Of a DNA stretch of 64,000 bases, positions 48,561 to 60,755 are shown one piece after another. The stretch is from NCBI GenBank assembly GCA_963931925.1, contig OZ007567.1, positions 83,588,677 through 83,652,676 on the forward strand, read 5' to 3'. Every line of letters begins with the position of its first letter. Position 1 is the stretch's first letter. The translations under genes and the position numbers were made by a program. The notes below the pieces were generated by a model. The model made no database searches. It was not told the DNA's origin and was given only the letters and a program-made list of their open reading frames with translations. The stretch is from Onchidella celtica (Eukaryota > Mollusca > Gastropoda > Systellommatophora > Onchidiidae).

Positions 48561-48573
48561 GGACGAGCCCCCA
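48561..48573 (-). promoter_or_regulatory. Primer-binding site, tRNA-Pro type
   Basis: On the minus strand TGGGGGCTCGTCC starts one base after the 5' LTR. It matches the first 13 positions of the tRNA-Pro primer site known from gammaretroviruses; the following five bases do not. Confidence 0.75.
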
Positions 48574-48574
48574 A

Positions 48575-49766
48575 TGTCACAAATCCCAGACTGGGAGATG
48601 TAATAGTTTATGACAGGACAACAATCACGAACAAACAAGTTTAACACTTAACAAAACGACCCATCAGACTCACACATTTATTAAACATAATTATACAGAT
48701 AATAGCGCAATTACATACATTATATTATTGAAATCAACTGCCGTACAACGGCCTTATTCTCACACACACTCTCCCTCGGATCCACAATCCGGTAGTTACT
48801 CCTAAAGGCACTTCGGCCTCAGCCTCTCCCCTCAGGGTCTTAATAGCACATTAATAATTCACTGGCACCGCAGTCTCTCAATATCGCCTTCCTATTGTCA
48901 TACACCTTAGCACTCCCCTAGCACCTCAGCAGGGCAATAACACATTATCATTTCAATAGACATTATCATTCCACCAGTACAGTATTAGTTCCCTAGCCCC
49001 TCAACATGGCAATAGTGCAGTATCACATTCACGCTCATATCTACGTCCCTGTCCGTGGCCTGACTGCCACGACTTTATGTGCCTCTACTGTCCTGCACTG
49101 ACAGCCTCACTTCTGGCCTATGTGTGGCCTCCGGCCCTATGCTGGCCTATCCCCTGTGCTCATCGAGGTGGCTCTGCGGCCCGTCCTCGACACCTACAAG
49201 AATAACATTACATTGGTATAATACCCTACCATTTCTATTCACTCCACCTCTCCTTACAACCCATGAAGCGTACACACACTAGTTCACCTTTCACTCACCA
49301 CACATCTTACGGTAACACACCTCCATCGGAGTACACACTACTCACTCGCGCTACAAATCCATGAACTCACTTTCATCTATCGCTCGTGGCGCACATTGCT
49401 ACATCCAATATCAAGGACTTCCACATTCCTCACATATACTTATTTACATCATGGTAATAGACGAATATAATATAATACATCAATCATAATAATCAATCAA
49501 CGTTCTACATACCAGTCATCACTGGAAAGACTCTCTCACTAGTCTTCTCGACTGCTCCCCTTATGTCTGCCCGATGGGCTCTTATTCACAGGTCCGTTCC
49601 GTAGGACCTTCTAACTTGCAGTGATAGTAATACAGCGCTTTCGCCTCATTCAGACCCCCCCCACTACTCACGACAGCACGCTTAACTTACTTGTCCCCGT
49701 GAGCCCTTCTTACTCTACACCCGCTCTGTAGCAATCCCCTTAATTGCACTCACTCCACTCGTGACA
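48575..49766 (-). repeat. 5' LTR of the Gmr1-type element
   Basis: 1192 bp, almost identical to the copy at 42594-43785 (differences seen near its start and in the CAGTATCAC stretch). Confidence 0.92.
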
Positions 49767-49771
49767 TAGCT

Positions 49772-50969
49772 GATGCTCGGTACTCTTCCTTGTTACCAAC
49801 TCTTGAGCTTCTTGTACGACTTGCATTTACCTGTTCTTTTAGGTCTCTTCTTATCCTTATCAAGTCCAGTGATTTTTGACTGATCCATTCCTTGTGTTCC
49901 ACTTTCTTTTCCCCAAGAACATCCTGACATGTCGATGTAAATACTCCTTTTACCTTAGCCCAGTGAGTCTCCAAATCTACTGTCTCTTCGAGGTCAACAA
50001 GGGGTTTGAATCTATTCCTCAGTGTCAGCTGGAACTCTTCCTTCTTGTCTCCATCCAGAAGGCTCACTTGAAACTTTCTCCTCTTTGTTCCTGCTCTGGT
50101 ACCTTGTTTCTTGAGGCGGAGTTTGAGTCTTGCCAGCAGCATGTGATGGTCAGATCCAACATCAGCTCCTCTCTGTACTATGACATCCTCCAGTGAGCGT
50201 CTGAAACGTCGGGTGATGCAAAAGTGGTCAATCTGGTTTTCAGTTACTCCATCCGGTGAAATCCAAGTGGCCTTATGGATCCTCTTGTGTGGGAATACTG
50301 AACCTCCAATCACATAGCTGTTAAATGCGCAGAAACTTGCAAACCGCTCTCCATTCTCATTCATTTGTCCCAAACCATTGCACCCCATAATGTCCCCATA
50401 CCCTGTATTGTCCTGTCCTATCTTGGCGTTGGCGTCTCCATTATAATGTTCACATCTTTTCTTGGCAATGTGTCAACTATTTCCTGAAGCTGGTTGTAGA
50501 AATCGTCCTTGTCCTCATCGGTTGCTTCATTTGTTGGGGCGTATATCTGCACAATGTTCATGTTGATGTTCTTGTTCTTTGTAGTAAATGATGCCAATAT
50601 AATTCTCCTTCCGTAGGGGTCCCATCCCCTCAGTGACCTCTGGGCGTGCTTGCTCAAGATGATCGCTACTCCTTCTGTATGCTTTTTGTCCTCCCTTCCA
50701 GAATACAAAATCTTTTCCCCAGAATTAAGTTGTTTCAGTCCGGACTGTATCCAGCGGGTCTCGCTAACTCCAAGTATGTGCAGTCTGTATCGCCTCATCT
50801 CCATTGTAACCCTGGCACTCTTTCCTGCTTCATACATGGAGCGGACATTCCACGACGCAATCCGGAGTGACTTGTTTGATGAAGGAGCAGTCGGGCCAGT
50901 GGAGTCCTTTCGGCTTTGTCCATTGTCCTTCATTGAATCTACAGGTGCAGATGCTCCCCCTTCTCCCAA
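49772..50969 (-). pseudogene. LINE endonuclease domain, one frameshift
   Basis: Minus-strand reading: the frame from 50969 contains ASWNVRSMYEAGK, ILGVSETRW and VQIYAPTNE, the standard motifs of the apurinic-type endonuclease, with the conserved N and the catalytic E. Near 50430 a single base is missing before the next conserved stretch. The second frame continues with HKRIHKATW, NQIDHFCITRR and a DVGSDHHMLLARLKL box (catalytic SDH). It ends at the LTR element insertion at 49771. Confidence 0.88.
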
Positions 50970-51157
50970 GATAAAAGACTGATTTAAAGCATTTTCTTGT
51001 GTTTCTGTAACTGGTTTATTTTAACAAGGTGGGTAGTTGGCCCACCGCCAACTGGCTCTTCTCGGGAGACCAGGACCTTTGCACCTTCAGTCGCCTCTTA
51101 CGACGCGCAGTATCACGTCAGATGTATTCTTTGCTGTCCCTCTTCTTGACGTGCAAT

Positions 51158-51889
51158 AATTAGTTCTTAATTCAACACTCATCTTCTCCCGTGAAGTCAA
51201 CAACCTGCTACCAAAGAGTTTATTTAACCTCTTTGCTTGCTACAGACTGTCATGAGGTAGTCCCTCAAAAACTTGGAAATTACACCTACGGTGCTTTATC
51301 AAAGGATACCCATTTCTGTCAAAGCATAGGCTACTATAAGATGAGAACTTTAAGATCACAAGTGGCCGATTAAGATTATATCTCGACTTCATTTGTACCA
51401 GCTCGATATTGTCAAATTTAGCACGCTCGTGCACTGTCCGTTCCTTTTTCTCCTCACAATAAAGAATGGGTGCCCTGGTTGTCTGATGATACTGAGTCCA
51501 ATGTACTTTATTCTCATTGCTCCATACACAGAACACCACTGAAATTTAATCTCTTTAATTACTGCTACTGCTAAAAGCTCCAAAAAAGGGTATGGTTGGT
51601 GGGCGGGAGGAGAAAGATTTATGCCCTTAGTTTATGGCAGGCTATTTCCTGTCACTACTCGGTCTAATGTTAAATTGTCAAGCAATTGGAGGGGTCGGCT
51701 TAAAACGCATTTCAAGTCACACTTCATAAATGTGTGTTTTTTGTGCGTTTTTTTGTGTGTGTGTGTGTGGCAGAGAAAGATTATATACAGAAACGTACAC
51801 GAAGAAAAGGGGGAAAGAGGCAACCCAAAGAAAAAAAAGGTGGGGGATAATTTGTAATGGGGGGATAAAATAGGATGCGCCTTACCCAT
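51158..51889. other. No gene recognised
   Basis: Contains a (GT)n patch near 51740-51768. Short frames only. Confidence 0.4.
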
Positions 51890-52085
51890 TGGCAAGTATC
51901 CCCCATCCTATTTTAACCCCGGGGGATAAACTGTTATGGGGGGGATATTCTAGAATATCCGGGGGGATAAACCAGAATATTCCAGAATATCCGGGGGTTA
52001 TTCTAGGATATCCTAGATTATCCGGGGGATATTCTGAAATATCAGGGGGGATAGATTTTTGGGGGGGGGGATAATCTGGGATACC
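51890..52085 (+). repeat. G-rich palindromic array (GGGGGATA units)
   Basis: Blocks of 4-12 G followed by ATA alternate with AT palindromes such as GGATATTCTAGAATATCC and GATATCCTAGATTATCC, about 20-32 bp per unit. The plus strand could form G-quadruplexes between hairpins. Confidence 0.75.
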
Positions 52086-52485
52086 ACACCGGACTACCAT
52101 ATGGGTTGCTGGCTGGGTTATTTTAAGAATTGCGTTAATCTGAAACACCGTACTAGCATTTAGTTTAAGAGATAACACGACATTATGGCATTAGTCACAC
52201 ACCGTGGCCTAATATAGATTAAGTTACTCTCATATTATAGAAACCCTCCCCTTTTCCTCTGGTTTAACAACTTTGTCGTGATCAACACAAGGTTAACGTA
52301 AGCCGTCTTAAAAGTTACCCCATCATCTGAAAACCAGCAAATCCTAATCGTTTCCATAGTGGCTTTCAGATGGTTAACAATGATAACAAAAATAAATACA
52401 CACAAACACATACATAAATTAATACATCGACAAAACCAAAAAAAAACTATACCTAATAATATGAGAGCAATGAAAAAATATTAAA

Positions 52486-53734
52486 TTGTGTTTACTGCTC
52501 ATCTGTGATTTACCGGGTAAAATACTATGATCCCCAAACAACAGTTAGGCTATAATATAATGATACTTAATCAATAATAATAAGCCTTGCATTGAAGAAT
52601 GGATTTCTCAAAATGTCCTTGCAAAATAATAAACCGTGGGAAATGCGCTCATATGCTTCATGCCAAAATATCACTGAATATGACTACCCGGTGTACCACG
52701 AAATTATATTATAGGTGGCTCTAACAATAATCAGGTGTATCATCATTCTTTTGGTTGTAGCCGGACAATGGTAGGGGTGACGGTCAATCTCCTGCCCATT
52801 TCAAATTGCTCTTAACTTCATACAGCTTTACCAATCGCATAAAGGCAGTCACGTGAAATTCCGTAAAAAAAATAAAAAAATCCGACGTGGCGACGCTTCA
52901 CCATGGCATTTGAATAGATAGGGGCATTGAAATTATCGTTGTGAAAAGAGTTGTTAGGCGTTGTTACACCGACGTCATTCATTTTTTTTCCCTTTTCGTC
53001 GTCAGTTGTAATTGAAACCCCAAGAATTTGTGTTTCACCCATTAACGATGTTACGTGGATTCCGGTAACCCAGATATACCCCAGACTAGATTCTGCTTAG
53101 TAATAGCAAAGAATTTTTGACAATAGTAGCACGTCAGTGGTGGATTCGTACCGGTATATATCATGAAAAAAACTTACTGATTGCCAGATAATGTTTGAGA
53201 TGATATAAAAGATAATACCCACAGAATTTTTTCCCTTCAGCGGGGCCTATGCCAATTATATAGTTTACTTATTACAAACATACATGTACACATTCTCACT
53301 CGTGTCCGTGCATCAAATTATTCTTAATTACCGCTATAGCATGTGAGTTAATGGACTAAAATAGAGCCAAACATGTTTTAACCCTATAGGTGGCAATAGC
53401 CGATTAAATCAGCTAATTGACCAAGTAATATTGGAATGATTGTTATTAGAAGACCGTAGTCTAATTACAAAGCTGTTATAGAGATAATACTGAGTAGTAT
53501 TGAATGCTCATCTACAGTTTACCCTGTAATATGGCACGGTCCCCTAAACAACAGCCAAGTCGGAAGTTTTTGGATCTTGTTAGGAGAGCATAGTATTTTA
53601 CATAGAAAGCTAGAGCTGAGCAGTGAACGCAACTCAATACTTTCTCTATTTGCCTATGCAATAAGACTACGCTCCTCCAACATCATTCAAAAAGTCTGTA
53701 ATGGGAGAGAGAAAATTACCTGCCACTATTAAGG
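52486..53734. repeat. Cluster of the 5.4-kb repeat family, partly inside a TTAA-flanked segment
   Basis: Reverse copies of the 5396-5660 family lie at 52486-52560 and 53452-53570 and a forward copy at 53580-53675, forming an inverted pair. The segment 53382-53734 is flanked by TTAA (53378-53381 and 53735-53738) with weak inverted ends (CCCTATAGGTGGCA against CCTTAATAGTGGCA), so the pair may ride in a sixth TTAA-type MITE. Between 52560 and 53380 nothing else is recognised. Confidence 0.5.
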
Positions 53735-54274
53735 TTAAACACTGCTGACTTTTTAAGAATTCGGCAGAAAATGAAAGTCGTTGCTATCTATTCTCGGTGA
53801 AACCTGCAATGTGGCTGTATTTAGTATATTTTATTTTATGTTTAATACAGAAGATGTATTATTTTACTTCAATATGTTGAAATGTGCTGTAGGCCCTATG
53901 CGTCTGACAAGCGTACCTTGGCTCTGCCCCCCCCACCCCCTTCTTGAGGCCAGGGTCCGATTGGATGCTCTGCCCCCCCCCCCACACACACACACATGCC
54001 ATACACGCACCACAGATATTAAATACATAAATTTCTCACTGGTGACTGAGATACCAGGAACACCAGTGAAGTTCAGGATGAACTTACAAGGGACAGCAAG
54101 ACAAGGGACAACCAAGGCTATCTGAGATTGCAGGGCTGTAATGGGGGTGGAACAGGGGAAAGGTCAGGGGCGTAGGTAGGCTCGGATCGGACACTTAAAA
54201 TAAAACCCAACATGGCCATACCGAGCAAATCTAGCCATTCCGTAAGTTTAATACGAGGTGATTTTCAGGGCATG

Positions 54275-54560
54275 GTGATAGAGATGGTGGTGGTGTGATG
54301 GTGGTGATGATGATGGTGATGATGTTGGGGTAGTGGCGGTGGTGGTGATGATGATCATGGTGTGATGTGGTGATGGTTGTGGTGGTAATGATGACGGTGA
54401 TGTGTTGAGGTAGTGGAGGTGGTGGTGATGATGATGGTGATGGTGATATGGGGTTGTGGTGGCAGTTGCGGTGGTGGTGATGATCACCATGATGTGACGT
54501 GGTGATGGTGATTGCGAGGAGAGTGGTGTTGGTGGTGATGATGGTGGTAATGCATGGTGA
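54275..54560 (+). repeat. (GGT/GAT)n trinucleotide-rich tract
   Basis: Interrupted GGTGAT, GTGATG and TGGTGG units. On the opposite strand it reads as histidine/threonine-rich frames that are artefacts of the repeat. Confidence 0.9.
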
Positions 54561-57500
54561 TGATGACAATTCTGGGGTTTCGCTTTTCTTTCTTTCCATA
54601 ACCAGTCAGTTCTCTTACATGAGTATACAGTTGCTGTCTACATTCTTCATCATTCGCCCACTGAGAGTCGCTGAGTCGCACCCCAACCGATACTGTCCTA
54701 GGCATGTTTTTAGCATTATGAATCCTTTTTTATTGTTTGTTTTAAAGGATCCCAGTTGACTCTCTTGTCAGTTTCAACACATGTATTTCTTTTTTTACTA
54801 AAAGGTGCCTCTTCCCCAATGTTTGCCTCTACCAGAGAACTTAGGCTCCCTAAAAATTGTAGGCCCATGTCAACTGGTCCTGCCCCCCCCCCCGCAGTCT
54901 GTTCTGTTGCCTTCTTGTTAGCAGTTTTGTCCACAAAATATCACCATTGTTAGTGTGCTTGACAGGCTCGAGATCACTAGAGAGAGAGAAAAAAATAATT
55001 AAAGATTGTTATTTTCTTACCTTGACTGACGTCAGTTGACGAAGGTAATCGACCAGCTTATGTGGGCTATAACTTAGCTTACATCTCCGGGATGCTTAGC
55101 AGCTTAATATCTTATTAAAAACAAAATAAATACTCTTTATCAGTCCATAAGTGTCGATTCACCCCTTGAACTAATATAAAAATTCTGCACATTTTCATAG
55201 GAGTTTCTGTCGCTTAGGCAACAGGATACAGAATATCGCCCAACTAGTGGCTATTTATTGTTTGTTCGTGTCACTGGAGACTCAGTGTACTGTATGCTGA
55301 GTCCAGAGTGTCACTTCCCCCATCCAAGTTACCGAATGTTTACGATGTACTAGAAAAAATATTAAGTAGCCTACTTCTCTGGTTCTTTACAGGCGGGGAA
55401 TTTCGAGCGTTCAGAATCGGAGGGGAATCATCATCATCAGTTGCTCTGTCTGGAACAGACATCGGCGATCATGGCTCTCCGAGTCTGTCATCAGCCAACC
55501 TCAAGAAGGAGTTGTTGTTGTGACGTTTGTTTGTTGTCCATGGATGAAGACTTTCAGTGAAAGTTTTTCTGTGTCTGCCCCTGCTTTTCCTGCCTTCGAT
55601 CTTCCCTGTGACTGCCAGATGTTCGAGGCTCCTGAGGCGACAGGCGTGTCTTGGTAATGTCAGTTGCCCCTGTCTTCTTGTTTTAATCAATGATCTTTTC
55701 AGATTAGAGTCTCTCAGTACTGACTCGTTTGGTTTTTTCTCCATCCATGATATCCTCAATATTCTCAAAGGGGGATACACAGGCGATACATTGTATGTGC
55801 ACATTGTATTTACCGACGCTAAAGTCAGTCTGTTCCGGTTTGCCATTTCAGTGTTACTATGTCTATGACATCGAATCTGATTTGAAGAAAACCATGAGAC
55901 ACGACTATATGAGGAAACAGCTAAGTTTATACATTCCGTGCATGTGTGCGTATGTGTGTGTGTGTGTGGGGGGGGGGGTAGTTGCGCTAACATTGGAAAT
56001 CCATTCTAGCCCCACCAAGTGCCTACATCGATTGACACTAATTTGATGAATATCGCTGCATGCAATTCAATGGTCAGATACCATTGTGACACTGACAAAA
56101 TATGGTAAAAAGAAAAAGTTGTATGTACAGTCGACATTGCTTAGCAGGATGTCCGGGGGACATAATAAATAGCATCGCGCAATCCATCAATTCATGCTAA
56201 GCATAGATAAACTATGATTTTTTTTAAAGGTGGACGGGGTAATTTTTTTGTGTGTAGGCCTACCTGTATGACAGTGTGTGAGGGGTTACTGTTTAAAAAA
56301 AAAAGTATATATTCGTTCAAAGTGATGGTATATGAAACATTTTCAAAGAGAATGCTCTGTTTCAATTATAATCAATATGGGCAAAAATACATTACTAGAT
56401 CCATCAAAATGAAAATTGAAAGTCAACATAAAGATATGAAACCCAAAGCGACACTATTGCTGGATCCAGACCTCCCAACGACATGTAGTACTAACAGGGT
56501 ATGGGACGATTTTATAAAATAACCGGGGGGTTACCGCAACATTTTAGAAACTCAACAGATAAACACACGTGCACACACAAAAATACCATAACGGTGTGGA
56601 AAAAACAAAAAACAAACCATGAACCCCATCTAAAATGCACCTGCCCCCTCTCCCGCCATTTAGTGCTGAAAATGAGGGTAAAAGGGCTACTCTCGTGTAT
56701 AATGCGAACCCTGACTTTGTAAGACATGGGTAGGTGCATGTACATTTTCGACAAAGATGAAGAAAACCTAAAGTTTTTAGATAATTTTCAGCAGTCTGGC
56801 TCTATCTGGTATTTCAATGTTGTAATCAGAAAGTTGCGTTAATGGACGCTTAAGACCCATTATAGACAAGTTTCCCTCCCTTCTTCACCCTCCCATTGGT
56901 CACACCGGCATCACGTATCGCCGAGCCCAGACTAATAACAATAAACATCGCCCGTCTACGGTGACTGAGTGAGCATGATATTTATTACCTCTGTGGACTT
57001 GCTGACGTTGGCTGTCTTTACTCTGTGTCTCGTGAAATCGATTGAATCTCTATCGCGCACTTAAAAAAAATAAATAAATGGCCACGCATGTTACCTTCAC
57101 GTGGGTAATACATTGGCTCTTTCTCCCTATCGTTACCTCCGCCCCCAATGCCCGACCCGAGTAAAACCAGTGGCCATGCTCATTTTATGACATCTGATGC
57201 ATTATTTACCATTATACTGCATTATCGGTCAACGTGATGAATAACAGATTGCAATGATCATGAGCCCGTCTGAGTGTTTGGAATCGGTGATGCCGGGAGA
57301 TAAAATTTGTAAAATCCTACACCTGTGGACAAAGCGACCATATGCAGTCATACGCATGGCGGCTGGGGCGCACGCTGGGTGGGTGACATAGCAGGTAGAA
57401 GCATGATCAGGCAGACACAGAACAATGGCAGGTACGAGCTGTATCGAAACAACGATTACGAAAGATGACGGCATGCATTTGACCATAACACGGATTAGGA

Positions 57501-58190
57501 AAATCATGCTAAGTAGTTTTATTCCCCAATGGGTCTTCACAATGATTCGCGCAAAGAGTAAAGACGGATTCCGAGATGTCATGCTAAACGTTTTTTTTTT
57601 TTCAAGGAATTGGGAAAGGGATAAAAGAAAAACATCTCGTAAAGCCACTCGTGGTATGTGGAGACGACTGTACCAAAGCCTCTCGTAAGAAATAATACAG
57701 AAACTGTACGATAAAACACAAAGGAAAAAGGAAGACCAATCGAGCTTTCGGTATATTTACCTGACATCTTTTGTGTCTATTTTTATTTGTTCCATTGTTT
57801 AATAATTGGCTCACTTTTCCACCGTTATATTTTTTCCTGACAACGGTAAATATACGGAAAGCTCGATTTGTCTTCCCCTTTCCTTTGCGTTTTATTACAA
57901 TTCCTGTATTATTTCCTACGCTAAGCATTGTTACAGACAAGTTTTTCTTTTTGCCATATTTCATCTTTGCTTCAAGCCTTGCTGCGGCCAAACAGATTTT
58001 CTGTGGTTTTTGTAACATTTCATCATGTGACACAGATAGTGCCAGGCTTAGAAAGTTTTAGATCCTTTTGTATCCATCAGGAGTGAGACTGAAATTATGT
58101 TTCAGGTGGGAATTCGCTTGCATGTAATAGTAACGTGTACTGACCAATGGATTCCCATTCACACGTAATGAAGCTCAACATCTACCACGC
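54561..58190. other. No gene recognised
   Basis: C runs near 54887, a (GT)n plus G run near 55950-55978 and AT-rich sequence. CGATTGAGCTTTCGG-like sequence near 57739 has a related copy near 57858 within AAATATACNGAAAGCTCGAT. The frames on both strands lack motifs. A RNA gene cannot be excluded by eye. Confidence 0.4.
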
Positions 58191-58990
58191 TATAACCACC
58201 ACCACCACCACCATCGTATTTAGTTCTATGTTAAACTTAGTAGCTCTGAATACGAAACATAAAGACGTGTACCCAAATAGACCATGAAGGGCGCAAAGTG
58301 GTCGCTATCGTGCCGACGCGTCGTAAAACCCAAATTCAAACTCAAACCACCATCGCCATCAAGACCATCACCATTATTACCACAATTACAGCCACCACAC
58401 CACCATAACTACACTACCATCATTTCCACCACTACAGTTACTACATCATTACATCACCATCATCACCACCATCACGACCATGACGATCATCACAACTACT
58501 CCCACCATATTAATTATCATCGATGCCATCCTCATCGCCATCACAACCACCATTATCATCACCACCACCACCATGATCGTCGCTACCCTATCACCAGTAC
58601 CATCATCATCATCACAATCTTCACCACTACCACCACCATCATCTCCATTATCGCCACCATCACTACCACCTTTATCACCATCACCACCATCATCACCAAC
58701 TTCATCGCCATCAACAACATCACCATCTTCATCACTACCTTCTTCGCCATCCTTACCATTACCATCTTCATCAACACCATCATCATCACCACCTTCTTCA
58801 CCACCATTATCCTCATCACTTTCATCACCATCTTCTTCACCATCCTTACCATCACCATCTTCATCAACACCATCATCATCACCACCTTCTTCACCACCAT
58901 TATCCTCATCACTTTCATCACCATCTTCATCACCATTACCATTATCATCACCATCATCATCACCACCACCATCACTGTCACCACCACGCC
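58190..58990 (+). repeat. (CCA/CAT)n tract with a 93-bp tandem duplication
   Basis: Interrupted CAC, CAT and ACC trinucleotides. CCATCCTTACCAT at 58747 and 58840 marks a 93-bp duplicated unit. The 65-bp retroposon tail (58281-58345) lies at its start, so the array may have grown from that tail. Confidence 0.9.
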
Positions 58991-60029
58991 ACCCTCAAGA
59001 ACAGCAGGGGCAACACTATGATTACGAAATATTCACCAACAGATATGTCATGTGTCTCCCTGGAGATGAGGACAAATAACCTTTCCGGAGGGTGACTTTC
59101 CGATAAGCTTGTACCCTCAAATCTCCCTCCCGTCACATCCACATTCCATCGTGTCAAGCTGTCAGGTCGCCAACAGGACACGCCGACGATAAATAAACAT
59201 TAAATAAAAATCTACATTCAAGATTTTAGGCCAAGTCTACAGTGTAGTGCAGTCTTTCGCTCCCATATCTGCGGGCCTATTTTGTATCCTGTTCTCATTA
59301 TTTTAGCTAGCTCAGGTGAAAACACGAGAGGGGGATCCTGTACTGGCTTTGTTCACGCGAGCAGAAGTTTTACTTGCAAAGAGCAATCTTGTATCTGCGA
59401 CGGATCAGGTTATAGAATCGCAGCAATAAGGTAGGACACAACCAGAGCTTGAAGAACTGGCATTGTAATATTGCCTCTAGTATGAAACGCCATCTATCCA
59501 TATACGTGTAATTACACAATGTGCTTTTAGGAAGTACCTCTTGTTGTATCGCAGCACTTCTAGCGAAGAGGGGAAAAAGACTTTGTGGAATGTCCTAAAT
59601 TAAACAGCGGCAGGTCCTCACACAAATGTTGACCGAGTTTATTTAAGCACACCAGGTCAATTCATTATTGCGTCGTCATCAAGATTTAGAGTGGAATATT
59701 TGTGAGAGGTCCACATCACGAATAATAACAGATTCAGGTATGTGTTACGTTTTAGATTTACGACTGCCATGATCGCTATCAGTAGTGTAAATTTTTTTGT
59801 GCGCAATACATGTACACCGTAAGTGCGAACTATTTCGTGTAATATTGAAGCTATAATTGGGAGGTTGAAGGTCGTTGAATCATATATATTTCAAACTGGA
59901 AAAACCAGATCCAGTGTTGGTGTGTCTGAAGCTAACAGTGCCAATGATCTCATCTGTATTAGTGTTTCACATTTACGAGGTATTTTTTGTGTGCTAAGTA
60001 AGGGAGATTTTGTTCGTGATTTCTGTCCT
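58991..60029. other. No gene recognised
   Basis: Mixed-composition sequence between the CCA/CAT tract and a SINE. No coding chain or RNA gene could be supported. Confidence 0.4.
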
Positions 60030-60201
60030 TTTGCAGCATTTTGTAGGCTTTATGAGTGACAAAGGTTGAGGCCCAGACGAGTAAATGCATGAAAAACAAC
60101 GGGAGAAATCAGGCTGAACCCGACTTCTAGCTAGATTCGAACTTGGGACCTCTCCCACATAGGGCAAGTGCTCTAACCATTGTGTCACTGCGCCAGCTAT
60201 G
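60030..60201 (-). mobile_element. tRNA-derived SINE
   Basis: On the minus strand from about 60200: GCTGGCGCAGTG and TGGTTAGAGC form an A-box region, GGTCCCAAGTTCGAATCT a B-box region (60143-60133), at tRNA-like spacing. A body and an AAATGCTGCAAAAGG end follow. The head resembles tRNA-SINEs common in molluscs and other invertebrates (inference). Confidence 0.75.
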
Positions 60202-60553
60202 GAAAGAATAGTTTTGTGTGCAGCTGGTTTTGTATTTGGATATGGGAACTGGATTTTCCTCTCGTTATCCACAACAAGAGAACAGATATGTTCATTTATT
60301 CATGTATTTTTAAATTGGTATCGTACCAGCTGGTTATGTGACATTTCATAGCCATACAATTGCAGGCTATGAAGTAGGAAGTATTAACCAGTATGGATCA
60401 GCTGTTTGATTTCCACACTTCTATTCTTCCGCCTCAGTTATCAAACGCGCGTGGAAAGCAGGATAATCACGAGATGTTTTCTGCCATGCTCAGTTATGTG
60501 TATATGGTGTATGAGAGTATGTGTTTGTGTATATGTGAGTGTGTGTGCGCGTG

Positions 60554-60557
<4 letters not shown>

Positions 60558-60621
<64 letters not shown>
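60558..60621 (+). repeat. (GA)n microsatellite
   Basis: About 32 perfect GA units, roughly 135 bp upstream of the ENPP start codon; probably in its 5' region. Confidence 0.95.
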
Positions 60622-60623
<2 letters not shown>

Positions 60624-60755
60624 GTCTATCAGATACGAATTTCATAGCACTCACTCAATTCCACGTCTTTGAATTTAGAGATGCAGTAAATGTTGCTCAT
60701 GCGCTGACTTACCATTTTCATTCTGCAGGTGAGGTAAAAGTGCACGATCACAGAA

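Larger units (their letters stand above)
42594..49766 (-). mobile_element. Gmr1-type Ty3/gypsy element (integrase before RT), deletion derivative
   Basis: Two 1192-bp LTRs (TGTCACAAAT to CTCGTGACA on the plus strand) differ at about three positions. A perfect 5-bp target duplication TAGCT lies at 42589-42593 and 49767-49771, inside the LINE. The internal part is on the minus strand: primer site, about 0.9-kb leader, a single long gag-protease-integrase frame, then the RT end and RNase H. The integrase zinc domain and GPY-like end lie upstream of RT, as in Gmr1-like elements. The integrase core and most of RT are missing. Confidence 0.92.
40686..51144 (-). mobile_element. RTE-like non-LTR retrotransposon, split by two insertions
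   Basis: A perfect 13-bp duplication, CTTGACGTGCAAT, lies at 40673-40685 and 51145-51157. Removing the nested LTR element and MITE leaves about 3.1 kb, the size of RTE elements. On the minus strand it has a short 5' region, an apurinic-type endonuclease, a reverse transcriptase and a 3' end in ATGATG-like units, again typical of RTE. The coding frame has decayed: a 1-bp loss near 50430, a stop near 42568 and an internal deletion near 41660. It therefore looks older than the LTR element inside it. Confidence 0.88.

Noticed and set aside
51889-51912. TTAACCCC at 51904 as another TTAA-type MITE end
   Set aside because: The G-rich array generates such motifs by itself and no inverted partner with a TTAA flank was found.
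54231-54599. Histidine-rich minus-strand frames
   Set aside because: Same artefact, from the GGT/GAT tract.
58284-59079. Long histidine/threonine- and serine/proline-rich open frames
   Set aside because: They are translations of the CCA/CAT repeat in different frames; every frame is open because the repeat lacks stops.
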